Shown here piece by piece: positions 9,763 to 18,555 of a DNA stretch of 64,000 nt (position 1 is its first letter; every line of letters begins with the position of its first letter). The notes under the pieces are model-generated. The model was not told where the DNA came from. It searched no databases and was given only the letters and a program-made list of their open reading frames with translations. This DNA comes from Bacteroidota bacterium. GTDB lineage: Bacteria > Bacteroidota > Bacteroidia > Flavobacteriales_D > Crocinitomicaceae. Position numbers and translations under genes: made by a program. The stretch is taken from NCBI GenBank assembly GCA_024280155.1, contig JAJRQQ010000096.1, positions 1 to 64,000 of the forward strand. Reading direction: 5' to 3'.

Positions 9763-10758
9763 ATGGCCTCAAATAATTTTGTTGATTATGTAAAAATTCA
9801 TTGTACATCTGGTCAGGGTGGAGGTGGGTCAGCCCATTTTCGTCGTGAAAAGTACATACCCAAAGGTGGACCCGACGGTGGAGATGGTGGTCGTGGTGGC
9901 CATGTCATTCTTCGTGGAAATAGCCAGTTTTGGACGCTTCTTCATTTGAAATTTAAGAAACACATTCGTGCAGGTCATGGCGGGTACGGTTCTTCTGCAT
10001 TAAAAACAGGGAAACAAGGTGTCGATGAATACATTGATGTTCCTCTAGGTACAATTGTTCGTGATCCAGATACACAAGAGTTTCTTTTTGAAATAACAGA
10101 AGACGGTGAAGAAAAAATTCTTCAAAAAGGTGGACGAGGAGGTTTAGGGAACAATAATTTTAAATCTTCTACTAACCAAACGCCTCGTTTTGCTCAGCCT
10201 GGAGAAGATAGCTCAGAGGGATGGAAGATTCTTGAATTAAAAGTACTTGCGGATGTTGGGCTTGTTGGTTTTCCAAATGCAGGAAAAAGCACATTGCTTT
10301 CTGTTGTATCGGCAGCAAAACCTGAAATTGCAAATTATCCTTTTACAACCCTAAAACCAAATCTCGGGATTGTTAAATACAGAGATCACCGATCTTTTAT
10401 CATGGCAGATATTCCAGGGATAATTGAGGGGGCACACAAAGGAAAAGGATTAGGTTTACGATTTTTAAGACATATAGAACGTAATTCATTGCTTCTTTTT
10501 ATGATTCCTGCAGATAGTGATGATATCAAGAAAGAATTTAATGTATTGATGAATGAATTACAGCAATACAATCCAGAGTTAATGCATAAAGATAAATTGC
10601 TTGCCATTTCTAAATCGGATATGTTGGATGAAGAATTAACTGAGGAAATAAAGAAAGAACTTCCTGAGAATATCGAAACTATCTTTATCTCATCTGTTGC
10701 ACAACAAGGAATTACTGAATTGAAAGATTTGATATGGAAAACATTAAACGATGATTGA
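9763..10758 (+). CDS. obgE: Obg-family GTPase
   Basis: This 331-residue GTPase is involved in late 50S ribosome assembly and stress control. The N-terminal Obg fold is glycine-rich ([31 protein letters not shown]). The GTPase domain starts near residue 160, with G1 [10 protein letters not shown]2/G3 region [11 protein letters not shown] and [16 protein letters not shown], and an SKSD-type G4 (AISKSDML). There is no C-terminal OCT extension; the length is usual for Bacteroidota Obg. It ends with TGA and overlaps the next start by 8 bases, indicating translational coupling. Confidence 0.97.
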   Translation: MASNNFVDYVKIHCTSGQGGGGSAHFRREKYIPKGGPDGGDGGRGGHVILRGNSQFWTLLHLKFKKHIRAGHGGYGSSALKTGKQGVDEYIDVPLGTIVRDPDTQEFLFEITEDGEEKILQKGGRGGLGNNNFKSSTNQTPRFAQPGEDSSEGWKILELKVLADVGLVGFPNAGKSTLLSVVSAAKPEIANYPFTTLKPNLGIVKYRDHRSFIMADIPGIIEGAHKGKGLGLRFLRHIERNSLLLFMIPADSDDIKKEFNVLMNELQQYNPELMHKDKLLAISKSDMLDEELTEEIKKELPENIETIFISSVAQQGITELKDLIWKTLNDD

Positions 10759-11347
10759 TTTCCTTGAGGAAATAGATCGTACGATTGTTGTTGCAGTGAA
10801 TGGCTGGAATTCTCCTTTTTGGGATGAATTTATGTGGATTATTTCCGGTAAATTAACTTGGATTCCTTTTTACGTATTTATTCTTTTCCTATTCTATCGT
10901 AAAGAAGGGTGGAAGAAATCGCTATTCTTTTTGTTGGGAGTTGTCTTGGCTGTTGCAATTGCAGATTTATCTTCGGTTCATCTCTTTAAAGAAGTTTTCC
11001 TTCGGTATAGACCTTCGCACAACGCGCTGATTGAAGATGTGATGCACTATCATCAATTTGAAGATGGAAATTTGTACCAAGGTGGAATGTATGGCTTCGT
11101 TTCTTCGCATGCTGCCAATTTTTTAGCTGTGTGCACATTTTCTTATTTTGCTTTAAGGAAGCATTATCCAAAACTCATTTACTTATTTCTTTTCGTTGTT
11201 TTTATCGTTTGTTACAGTCGATTGTATCTCGGTGTGCATTACTTGAGTGATGTTTTTGTAGGGAGTATTGTGGGGGTAATTGCTGCTTTGATATCTTATA
11301 ATTATGTTTTCTTACCTTTGTCCCGAAGAATAAAAGCGTTACAATGA
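10751..11347 (+). CDS. PAP2-family membrane phosphatase
   Basis: This 198-residue polytopic membrane protein has the three PAP2 signature motifs: KEVFLRYRP (KX6RP), a modified PSGH-type motif GFVSSHAAN, and [13 protein letters not shown] (SRX5HX3D). Four to five hydrophobic helices are visible. Family members dephosphorylate lipid pyrophosphates or phosphates such as undecaprenyl pyrophosphate, phosphatidylglycerophosphate or lipid A. The substrate cannot be assigned from sequence, although undecaprenyl-diphosphatase is plausible. It overlaps obg by 8 bases and crcB by 4 bases, so the genes are probably co-translated. Confidence 0.9.
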   Translation: MIDFLEEIDRTIVVAVNGWNSPFWDEFMWIISGKLTWIPFYVFILFLFYRKEGWKKSLFFLLGVVLAVAIADLSSVHLFKEVFLRYRPSHNALIEDVMHYHQFEDGNLYQGGMYGFVSSHAANFLAVCTFSYFALRKHYPKLIYLFLFVVFIVCYSRLYLGVHYLSDVFVGSIVGVIAALISYNYVFLPLSRRIKALQ

Positions 11348-11706
11348 ACTATTTCTTTATTTTTCTTGGCGGTGGGTTAGGAAGTCTAGCGCGTTTTGCT
11401 ACATCGAAAGGAGTAGATTCTCTATTTAAAAGTAATTTCCCACTCGGAACTTTTGTTTCCAATATCGTAGCATCCGCAATCTTAATATCATTGGTTCTTC
11501 TCATTGAAACAAAACAAGATGAATTCTCTTGGGTGAAACCGATGTTGATTATTGGTTTTTGTGGAGGCTTTAGTACATTTAGTACATTTAGTTACGAAAC
11601 GCATACTTTAATTGCTAATGGAAATATTCTTCTTGCAATTTTGAATATTGTAATTTCTCTTGCAGTGGGGATTGGTCTAATTTTCCTTATTCGAGCAAAG
11701 TCTTAG
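11344..11706 (+). CDS. crcB: Fluoride exporter CrcB/Fluc
   Basis: This 120-residue protein has four hydrophobic helices. It carries the family motifs GGGLGSLARF near the start, GTFVSNIVAS in the second helix and GFCGGFSTFSTFSYET in the third helix (the phenylalanine-box and break region). Fluc channels work as antiparallel dimers and lower cytoplasmic fluoride. The start overlaps the PAP2 stop (ATGA) and the stop overlaps the end of the convergent acyltransferase gene by 4 bases. No fluoride riboswitch is possible in the available space upstream, so expression probably follows the hpt-adk-obg transcript. Confidence 0.95.
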   Translation: MNYFFIFLGGGLGSLARFATSKGVDSLFKSNFPLGTFVSNIVASAILISLVLLIETKQDEFSWVKPMLIIGFCGGFSTFSTFSYETHTLIANGNILLAILNIVISLAVGIGLIFLIRAKS

Positions 11707-13028
11707 TGTAATTTCTTAGGTAAGAATTGGTGTAGGCTAGCCAATGTTTCTTCTCGCTTTAAGAATGCATTCTCCAAACCTCTTTGATTCACAACACCTT
11801 TCTCTTTGTACAGTTTGAAAGTTGTCATCCAAGAATAAGCCGCTAAACCTGTCAGACCAATACTGAGAAAGTAAAAGAAAGTTACCCATCCATTTGGTGA
11901 AATGTAATGGTGAAAAAGGATAGTACTCGGTATGTTGAAAATTGCGATAGTAATCATACCGATAACTAATTTAACAGAACCCCAGAATACAGGCCGTTTC
12001 ATCATCTTCTCTGTGAGTCGCTTACTAAAAATATAAGGAATTGCACATTGTATTGTTCCAACTATTGCAAAAGGCAGAAGTAAAATGAGTTTTAAAATTT
12101 CTTTCATTCGACTACCATTAGGGGTGTTTAGTTTCCAGAAAACCAAGGATTCTTTAAGTTTCTCTTTTTTTAGTAATTCATCATATTCTAGTGTTTTTTG
12201 TTGAATTACTTCAATTTCTGTCGTATTTCTATCATTACTGTTTAACCAAGTTGCTAATTCTTGAGAATATTTCCATCTTTTTTCAAGTGAAATTGAATTA
12301 TCGAAGTTTAAAGCATTCATTCCTCTACGAGTTAGAATCATAATGCGTTCATGAAGTGGAGCAAGTTCTTTTTTAGAATTATGTGTGATTTGTTCTTGCA
12401 TTCTTTTTTCAACAATCAATGTCAATTCATTAATCACCTTACTTGGATTTTCAATGTATGCATCTTTGTAATCGTTTAAGCAAATCTTATCGGAGAATGA
12501 AATCAATAGGTCACTTCGCATTTGATTTGGGTCCGAATAATTAACGCCCGTTGCACAGATGTAGATTTTCTTTTTCCAATTTTGATTTTCTAAAGCTAAA
12601 AAACCAATTCTTACAGCTCCTTTTTTTATTTTCTTTAATCGTCTGATGAAAACATCATCGGTAAAACCTTCTCCAAAAATTAATAAGTTCCGCCCATATT
12701 TTAGAATTGTCCCACATTTTTTAAATACCGCCTCATTCTTTTTTACAGCATCATCACCATCTTTCTGTCTGTAAATGGGTAACATTTGACAGGCCCAAAG
12801 AATAGGTCTCGTGACAGAATTAAAAACATCCGAACGTGTCATAAAAAAAACAATAGGGCGAGTTAATCCAGCAACCGATATTGGGTCCATAAAAGATGCA
12901 GCATGATTACTCACATAAATTGTTCTACCGAAACGTTTTTTAGGCATGTTAACAAATTTCATTCGGGAAAAATAGACCCGAAGTGAATAACTCATAACAA
13001 TTTTTAAAAATAGATAAAGAATTCTCAT
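11703..13028 (-). CDS. Lysophospholipid acyltransferase family protein (PlsC domain)
   Basis: This 441-residue protein has an acyltransferase domain in its first half. The NHX4D motif is in VSNHAASFMDPI (residues about 41-52), and the acceptor-binding FGEGFTDD is near residue 117. The second half has several hydrophobic helices (around residues 310-420). The architecture resembles glycerol-3-phosphate/lysophosphatidate acyltransferases of Bacteroidota that carry a C-terminal membrane part. It probably acylates a lipid precursor at the inner membrane; the acceptor is unknown. It is convergent with crcB (4-base overlap) and lies 26 bases downstream of the PorP/SprF gene. Confidence 0.85.
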   Translation of the reverse strand: MRILYLFLKIVMSYSLRVYFSRMKFVNMPKKRFGRTIYVSNHAASFMDPISVAGLTRPIVFFMTRSDVFNSVTRPILWACQMLPIYRQKDGDDAVKKNEAVFKKCGTILKYGRNLLIFGEGFTDDVFIRRLKKIKKGAVRIGFLALENQNWKKKIYICATGVNYSDPNQMRSDLLISFSDKICLNDYKDAYIENPSKVINELTLIVEKRMQEQITHNSKKELAPLHERIMILTRRGMNALNFDNSISLEKRWKYSQELATWLNSNDRNTTEIEVIQQKTLEYDELLKKEKLKESLVFWKLNTPNGSRMKEILKLILLLPFAIVGTIQCAIPYIFSKRLTEKMMKRPVFWGSVKLVIGMITIAIFNIPSTILFHHYISPNGWVTFFYFLSIGLTGLAAYSWMTTFKLYKEKGVVNQRGLENAFLKREETLASLHQFLPKKLH

Positions 13029-13054
13029 TGAATGATAAAGCTTAAATAAACTGA

Positions 13055-14077
13055 TTACTCCTCAGTTTTCTCATTAATTTCTTTTTTCGTATTCCTTTTC
13101 TTGCCAATATAGATACCTAAGTTAATTTCATGTGTGCCATTTCTAGAAATACGAATACCGCCTGTTGAAAATTCGTAAGCATAAGAGATGTAGAAGTTTT
13201 TAATAAGGTTAGCTCCTACTTGAATATTGAAAGCATTATTTGTCCTGTATTGAAAACCAAACCAAGCAGCGTCGTGGTATAAAATTCTTGCACCCAAATC
13301 TAATGCAAGTGGAGCATTTTTTAAGTATTTAATCACTGTAGAAGGTTCTAAATTGAAATCTTCATTGATTTTAAATTTATACTTCATCAGTAAAAAGAAG
13401 TGGCGTTCAAAATAATTACCTGTATCTACCCCTCCAAAATTTGCTTTGTTTTTAAACACTTGTGACATTGAAAGGCCACCAAAGAAATTTTCTCCGTATA
13501 AAACAATACCCGCATTTGCATCCAAGAAATTCTGAGAGGCTGAAGCAGTTAGAAACTCATTGTAAATTTGATCATCTTCTTGATGTAAAACAATTCTATT
13601 TTGATTTATTCGAAAGTTACTCCAACCGATTCCAATTCCTGCACCAAAGTTGAGTTTTTTAGTGAAAGGTAAATGGATTGCATAAGAACCATAAACGGAT
13701 GTTTTTGCAAAAGGACCGATGGCATCATTCATTGCTTTTCCTCCAATGATGTGCTTTACTGTTCCTGTGCTTCTTGTTGGATTTCTAAAGAAAGATTTAT
13801 CCTCTGCGTTAAAAGAAGTTTTAGTTTCCTTTCCTTTCATTTTTAGCTGCCCGTTAGCTGTCAATAACATTGTGCGTGGGCTTCCACTATACCCTAACCA
13901 TTGCATTCTTCCAGATGCTTCAATGTGAATGACACTCGCCATTCCACTTGCTGCGGGGTTAACAGAATAAGGGTTGTTTATTGTGTTTGTGAAATAATAT
14001 TCTTGCTGTGACCATGCATTCGACATGCAAAGCATAAGAATCATTAATGCACTGTATTTTATTTGTGTTAATTTCAT
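13055..14077 (-). CDS. PorP/SprF-family type IX secretion membrane protein
   Basis: The 340-residue product has a signal peptide (LMILMLCMSNAWSQ) followed by the PorP/SprF signature: YYFTNTINNPYSVNPAASG near the mature N-terminus and repeated beta-barrel strands such as FGAGIGIGWSNFRI and YISYAYEFSTGGIRI. PorP/SprF proteins are outer-membrane barrels. In Flavobacterium johnsoniae, SprF is specifically needed to secrete SprB, whose C-terminal domain is of the gliding type (type B). Here the gene follows the HYR-repeat type B cargo by 2 bases on the same strand, matching the sprB-sprF order. It is therefore probably the dedicated secretion partner of that cargo. The lipid acyltransferase follows 26 bases downstream. 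Confidence 0.92.
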   Translation of the reverse strand: MKLTQIKYSALMILMLCMSNAWSQQEYYFTNTINNPYSVNPAASGMASVIHIEASGRMQWLGYSGSPRTMLLTANGQLKMKGKETKTSFNAEDKSFFRNPTRSTGTVKHIIGGKAMNDAIGPFAKTSVYGSYAIHLPFTKKLNFGAGIGIGWSNFRINQNRIVLHQEDDQIYNEFLTASASQNFLDANAGIVLYGENFFGGLSMSQVFKNKANFGGVDTGNYFERHFFLLMKYKFKINEDFNLEPSTVIKYLKNAPLALDLGARILYHDAAWFGFQYRTNNAFNIQVGANLIKNFYISYAYEFSTGGIRISRNGTHEINLGIYIGKKRNTKKEINEKTEE

Positions 14078-14079
14078 GT

Positions 14080-17000
14080 CTATCTTATTATGCTAATGTC
14101 TCCTGAAAATATTGTTTTTTCTTCGTCGTTTAATTCTATTATATAGAAATAAGTTCCCATTGGTAAAGGCTCTTCTTTATATGTTCCATTCCATGGTTGA
14201 TCGTAGCCAAATGATTCGTAAATCAAAGACCCCCATCGATTATAAATAGCAACATGAATACCTGGGTATATTTTTTCTAAATTATTAATGAAGAATACAT
14301 CATTCTTTCCATCTAAATTTGGTGTAATCACTGTAGGGAAAACTGGGTCTAGTACGCCACAAGGATTAATAACAATTGTAATCGTATCACTTAAACTTGG
14401 ACAATTAAATGCTTCGGTAGAGTAGACAATTTGATTAGAGCCTAAAACAAAATTGCTTGCATTTGTTGCGTCTGCATTTGGAGTGTCAAATACAATTGAG
14501 TTTCCTAAACTCGTCCATTGAGAATTTATTCCAGGTTGTGCTATCTCAGCTTCTAGGTATATTGAAGCACTACCTGAAAAACAGAATGAAGTGTCACTGG
14601 TAAGAATACTTGGGGTAAGGTTTGAAAATACATGCATTGTGTCCGAAGTCGATGGGCAAATACCGTTGCTTACCGTCCAAATGAATTCGGTCCACCCACT
14701 GCTGTTTAATATGGCCTTCGTAATATTTGTATCAGGTTGAATGATTGTAGCATTTCCTGTCGTCGTCCAAAGTCCCGAAGCATTAACTAACCCATTCGAA
14801 ACTAAATCAATTGTGTTGAGAAAACAAGAAATTAAAGTATCGTTTGCAACACTTGCAGGGAGAGGAGGAGTAGCATTAAGAACGATGATTGTATCCGAAA
14901 GCGTTCCACAACTCGCTGAACTTACCGTCCAAATGAATGTATTGATTCCAGATTGAAGTCCGTTTACTCCTGTTGAATTAGCAAATTGATTGTTAAAAGA
15001 ACCTGTTCCATTTAAAACTGTCCAAAGTCCTGATCCACTTGTAATCGGGTCGGCATTTAATACCGTTGAAGTTGAATTACAAAGTTTGATTGAGTCTAAG
15101 ATAATATTGGCTGATGATGGGAAATCTAAAACCTCTATGTTAAATGAACAAGTACTTGTGTTTCCTGAAGAATCTGAAACTTCGTACTGTAAGATTGTAG
15201 TTCCGACAGGGAAAGTATCTCCAGAAGTTAATCCAGTAGCATCAGTTTGAGTAAAGAAACTGAAACAATTGTCAGAGAATGTTGGATCAAGGAAAGTTAC
15301 AACAGGATCGCATTGAGAAATATTTGTCGGACATGTAATTGTTGGAGCAACATTCTCCGTAACTACTAAATTAAATGAACAAGTCACTGTATTTCCTCCT
15401 GCATCTGTCACGTCAATTGTAATAGGTGTAGTTCCTGGTTGAACAATCGAACCAACAGTTGGAGTTTGAACGATTGCATAATTTGGACAATCATCTAAAA
15501 CAAGAGTCAATGCACCATAATTTGGCAAGGTGTAATCACAGTTTGAACCATTGTCAACTGTAGGAATTGTTGGACAGGTTACTGTTGGTGGTGTGACGTC
15601 TATTGGTGTTACTGTTGTGATACAAGTTCCAATGTTTCCGTTTTCATCCATCATAGAAAATAGAATAGGAGTTACTCCGAGGTCTGTCGAACCTGGAGCT
15701 GGATTTTGTGTAACGGTTAAATTAGAGAATGCAGAGCAGTTATCCGTTCCTGTTACATTTCCAGTGATATCAGGAACAGTATATTGACAACTTGAATTAA
15801 TTGAAAGTGTAAAATCTGCTGGACAAATTGGAGTTGGAGCAACCGTGTCTGTAAATAAAGCAGAGAATTGACAAGTACCTGTATTTCCATTTTCATCGGT
15901 TACGGACATTGTAATTAACGTTGTTGCTGTAATTGTTGCTCCTGAAGCAGGGCTTTGACCGAATGTCAAGTTTCCAAATGCAGAACAATTATCGTTCACA
16001 GCAATCAATGAAGTATAATCACCAAGAGTTGCTTCACAATTTGCATCACTATAAACATTTAAATTTGCTGCACACATTGTTATTGTCGGTGCAACTTGAT
16101 CTACAACAATTAAATCGAATTGACAAGTACTTGAGTTTCCGACTGTATCTTGAGCGATGATTGTTATTGTATTTGTTCCAACAGGTAGTAATGTGCCAAA
16201 AGCAGGGGTTTGAGAGAGTACTATGCTGGTAGATTGAGAACAATTGTCAGTTGCTACAGCTAGTCCAGTAAGTCCTGCAAGAACATATTCGCAAACAGAA
16301 TCTGTACTGAAAGTTTGTGTTGAAGGGCAAGTTACAATTGGAGATATAGTGTCAATCGTTTTAATCGTAAAAACACAAGATTCCGAATTCCCTGATTCAT
16401 CTGTAACAGTCATTGTTCCATTTGTGCTTGTTCCAATAATGGAATTTGCTGGAGGTGATTGAATAAATGTAAGAAGATTAGTGGCAGTACAATTGTCCGT
16501 GCCGCTAGCCATTGGGATATAGTCACCAATCGTTGCTTCACAATTCGCATTAGTGTATAGATTAATCGTTCCGGGGCAACTAATGGTTGGTTTTATCGTG
16601 TCCAAAATTGGTTGGTTGAAGGAACATTGCGCAGAATTTCCAGCAGCATCCGTTGCTGTTAATGTGATGAGCATGTTATTATCAGCAGTAGTTACGGGTG
16701 TCCCAGCGTTAGGCGATTGTGTGATTGTAATTCCTGCTGTACAATTGTCAACTGTAGTCACTAGTCCTCTATAATCCATAATCACACCATCGCAAGTCAC
16801 ATCAACATAGATTGTTGTAGGTAATGGACAAAGAATTGAAGGGGCTTGGCTGTCTTCTCCTGTCAATTTTATATTGTCAAAAGCAAAAGGTGTTTGTGTT
16901 GATTCTGTATTGTTGTATGTGAACCGAAAGCCAATGAGAAAATTATTTCCTTCTAAGGTTGTTGGTAAAGTAACTGAAGTAGAGGTCCAAGAAGCAGAAC

Positions 17001-17424
17001 TATAACCTGAACCAATGACATTCCAGTTTGTACCTCCGTTTGTAGAGTAAACCAATTCTGCAATATCTCCGATTGCATTGTTTTGATAGTCAAATGTTAG
17101 CGTTAGGTTGGTCAAGCAAAAAGCATTGATTGCAGTTGAAACAATAACATTGTTGCTTCCACTTGCAGCATCGGAATAAGCAAAAGATTCGTTTCCAGTT
17201 GAACCACAACCAGCAGAACCATCTGTAATGTAGTAGGATTGTGTACCGGGGGTTGTTCCGCCATTTCCAGCACAATTGTCGATAATCCAAGTATTTGGTG
17301 AAGTGGTACCTGAGATAGTCCACAGACCAGAGTTGGTTTCGAAATCATCATCTAAAAGCGTAGTTTGAGCAAACAAAAATGAGCTAGAGATTGAGATAAA
17401 GACAATTAAGAGTGATTTTAACAT
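14080..17424 (-). CDS. HYR-repeat T9SS cargo with gliding-motility (type B) C-terminal domain
   Basis: This 1114-residue secreted protein has a signal peptide (LLIVFISISSSFLFAQ) and an N-terminal jelly-roll/MAM-like region (about 25-190) that includes STNGGTNWNVIGSG. About seven to eight hyalin-type HYR repeats of roughly 80 residues follow (about 195-770), each with CP...DNC...DAAGN/DENGN...C-F patterns. Two or three less regular modules come next, then a C-terminal domain (FPTVITPNLDGKNDVF, YNRWGSLIYES, GTYFYIIELND), which is the CHU_C/TIGR04131 type B sorting domain. The protein is likely exported by T9SS and held on the cell surface, perhaps as an adhesin. Pairing with PorP/SprF immediately downstream supports this. 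A TATATTTG -7 box lies upstream. Confidence 0.93.
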   Translation of the reverse strand: MLKSLLIVFISISSSFLFAQTTLLDDDFETNSGLWTISGTTSPNTWIIDNCAGNGGTTPGTQSYYITDGSAGCGSTGNESFAYSDAASGSNNVIVSTAINAFCLTNLTLTFDYQNNAIGDIAELVYSTNGGTNWNVIGSGYSSASWTSTSVTLPTTLEGNNFLIGFRFTYNNTESTQTPFAFDNIKLTGEDSQAPSILCPLPTTIYVDVTCDGVIMDYRGLVTTVDNCTAGITITQSPNAGTPVTTADNNMLITLTATDAAGNSAQCSFNQPILDTIKPTISCPGTINLYTNANCEATIGDYIPMASGTDNCTATNLLTFIQSPPANSIIGTSTNGTMTVTDESGNSESCVFTIKTIDTISPIVTCPSTQTFSTDSVCEYVLAGLTGLAVATDNCSQSTSIVLSQTPAFGTLLPVGTNTITIIAQDTVGNSSTCQFDLIVVDQVAPTITMCAANLNVYSDANCEATLGDYTSLIAVNDNCSAFGNLTFGQSPASGATITATTLITMSVTDENGNTGTCQFSALFTDTVAPTPICPADFTLSINSSCQYTVPDITGNVTGTDNCSAFSNLTVTQNPAPGSTDLGVTPILFSMMDENGNIGTCITTVTPIDVTPPTVTCPTIPTVDNGSNCDYTLPNYGALTLVLDDCPNYAIVQTPTVGSIVQPGTTPITIDVTDAGGNTVTCSFNLVVTENVAPTITCPTNISQCDPVVTFLDPTFSDNCFSFFTQTDATGLTSGDTFPVGTTILQYEVSDSSGNTSTCSFNIEVLDFPSSANIILDSIKLCNSTSTVLNADPITSGSGLWTVLNGTGSFNNQFANSTGVNGLQSGINTFIWTVSSASCGTLSDTIIVLNATPPLPASVANDTLISCFLNTIDLVSNGLVNASGLWTTTGNATIIQPDTNITKAILNSSGWTEFIWTVSNGICPSTSDTMHVFSNLTPSILTSDTSFCFSGSASIYLEAEIAQPGINSQWTSLGNSIVFDTPNADATNASNFVLGSNQIVYSTEAFNCPSLSDTITIVINPCGVLDPVFPTVITPNLDGKNDVFFINNLEKIYPGIHVAIYNRWGSLIYESFGYDQPWNGTYKEEPLPMGTYFYIIELNDEEKTIFSGDISIIR

Positions 17425-17450
17425 ATAAAAGTTTTCATAGTTTGAGTACG

Positions 17451-17458
17451 CAAATATA
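17451..17458 (-). promoter_or_regulatory. -7 promoter box upstream of HYR cargo gene
   Basis: On the minus strand the sequence TATATTTG matches the Bacteroidota -7 consensus TAnnTTTG. It lies 27 bases upstream of the ATG at 17424. No clear TTG -33 element is seen at the expected distance. Initiation would fall near 17444, giving a short leader. This is supported by motif match only. Confidence 0.4.
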
Positions 17459-17585
17459 GATAAACTAAAGTTAAAGTTAAAATGTAGTTTTTAACACTGT
17501 TAACAAGGTGAATGAGGATAACTTTTTCAAATCATTTAATTAAGTGTTTTTCTTTTTCATAATTTCGGGAAATAAATCGTTTTTT

Positions 17586-18554
17586 ATGAGAAATGTTGCT
17601 GTCATCGGTGGGGGATTGTCCTCTGAATTTGAAATCTCTGTGAAGAGTTGTGAGAATATTATTTCAAACTTCCCAGAAAGCCTTAAACCGTATCTTGTTT
17701 TACTGAAGAAAGATGGTTGGTTTGTTGAAATCAATGGTAATCTTATTGAGTTTGATGAAAGAAAAATGAGTTTTTCATTCAATGGAGAAACAATTAAAAT
17801 TGATTTTTCTATCATTTATATTCATGGAAATCCTGGGGAAAACGGAAAACTTCAAGCGTATTTTGACATGATTGGAATGCCTTATGTTAATTCTGGCGCT
17901 CTTGCTTCTGAATTATCTTTTGATAAGTGGTTTTGCAATCAATTTTTGAAAGGGTTTGGATTTAAAGTAGCACGTTCTATTTATATGACGGATAAAGATG
18001 ACATTCCATTTTCAAAAGCGATTGTAGAGCAATTGGGTTTACCTATTTTCGTGAAACCGTGTGATTCAGGGTCTAGTTTTGGTATTTCTAAAGTGAAGAA
18101 TGAGGACGATTTAAAACTTTCAATTTTAGAAGCATTTGCAGAAGGACGAACGGTTGTTGCGGAAGAATTTTTAGATGGAAAAGAAGTGACCTGTGGCGTT
18201 TATCGTTCCTCAAAAGGTTTACAAGCATTGCCTTTGACTGAAATTGTTTCAGAGAATGATTTTTTCGATTTTGAAGCAAAATACAAAGGTCTTTCTGATG
18301 AAATTACACCAGCGAGAATTGATGATGCATTAACGAAGAAAATTCAAGAAATTTCAAAGCATGTATATCTTCTTATGCAACTAAAATCGATTGCGAGAAT
18401 TGATTTTATGATTGTTGATAATGAACCTTATATTATTGAGGTGAATACTACACCTGGTTTTTCTAAAGAGAGTATCGTTCCTAAAATGATTGCAGCAAAC
18501 GGGTTGACAATCGCTGAGTTTTGGGAAGAATTACTTAGTGGTGAGGGTGTTTAA
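17586..18554 (+). CDS. ddl: D-alanine--D-alanine ligase
   Basis: This ATP-grasp ligase makes the D-Ala-D-Ala dipeptide for peptidoglycan. An upstream in-frame ATG at 17544 would add a phenylalanine-rich leader. The start at 17586 (MRNVAVIGGGLSSEFEIS) matches the conserved N-terminus and gives 322 residues. Core motifs are IYIHGNPGENGKLQAYFDM, LPIFVKPCDSGSSFGIS and the metal site PYIIEVNTTPGFSKESIVP. The usual HGxxGEDG loop appears as HGNPGENG. The gene is convergent with the PBP4-type dacB (1-base gap). MurF-Alr, the neighbouring step of the pathway, is encoded at 56239-58494. Confidence 0.94.
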   Translation: MRNVAVIGGGLSSEFEISVKSCENIISNFPESLKPYLVLLKKDGWFVEINGNLIEFDERKMSFSFNGETIKIDFSIIYIHGNPGENGKLQAYFDMIGMPYVNSGALASELSFDKWFCNQFLKGFGFKVARSIYMTDKDDIPFSKAIVEQLGLPIFVKPCDSGSSFGISKVKNEDDLKLSILEAFAEGRTVVAEEFLDGKEVTCGVYRSSKGLQALPLTEIVSENDFFDFEAKYKGLSDEITPARIDDALTKKIQEISKHVYLLMQLKSIARIDFMIVDNEPYIIEVNTTPGFSKESIVPKMIAANGLTIAEFWEELLSGEGV

Positions 18555-18555
18555 T

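Noticed and set aside
14741..16774. Several 60-90 codon frames on the plus strand and in other minus frames within the HYR gene
   Set aside because: They repeat with the HYR repeat period and arise from its biased codons; the HYR frame has clear domain sequence throughout.
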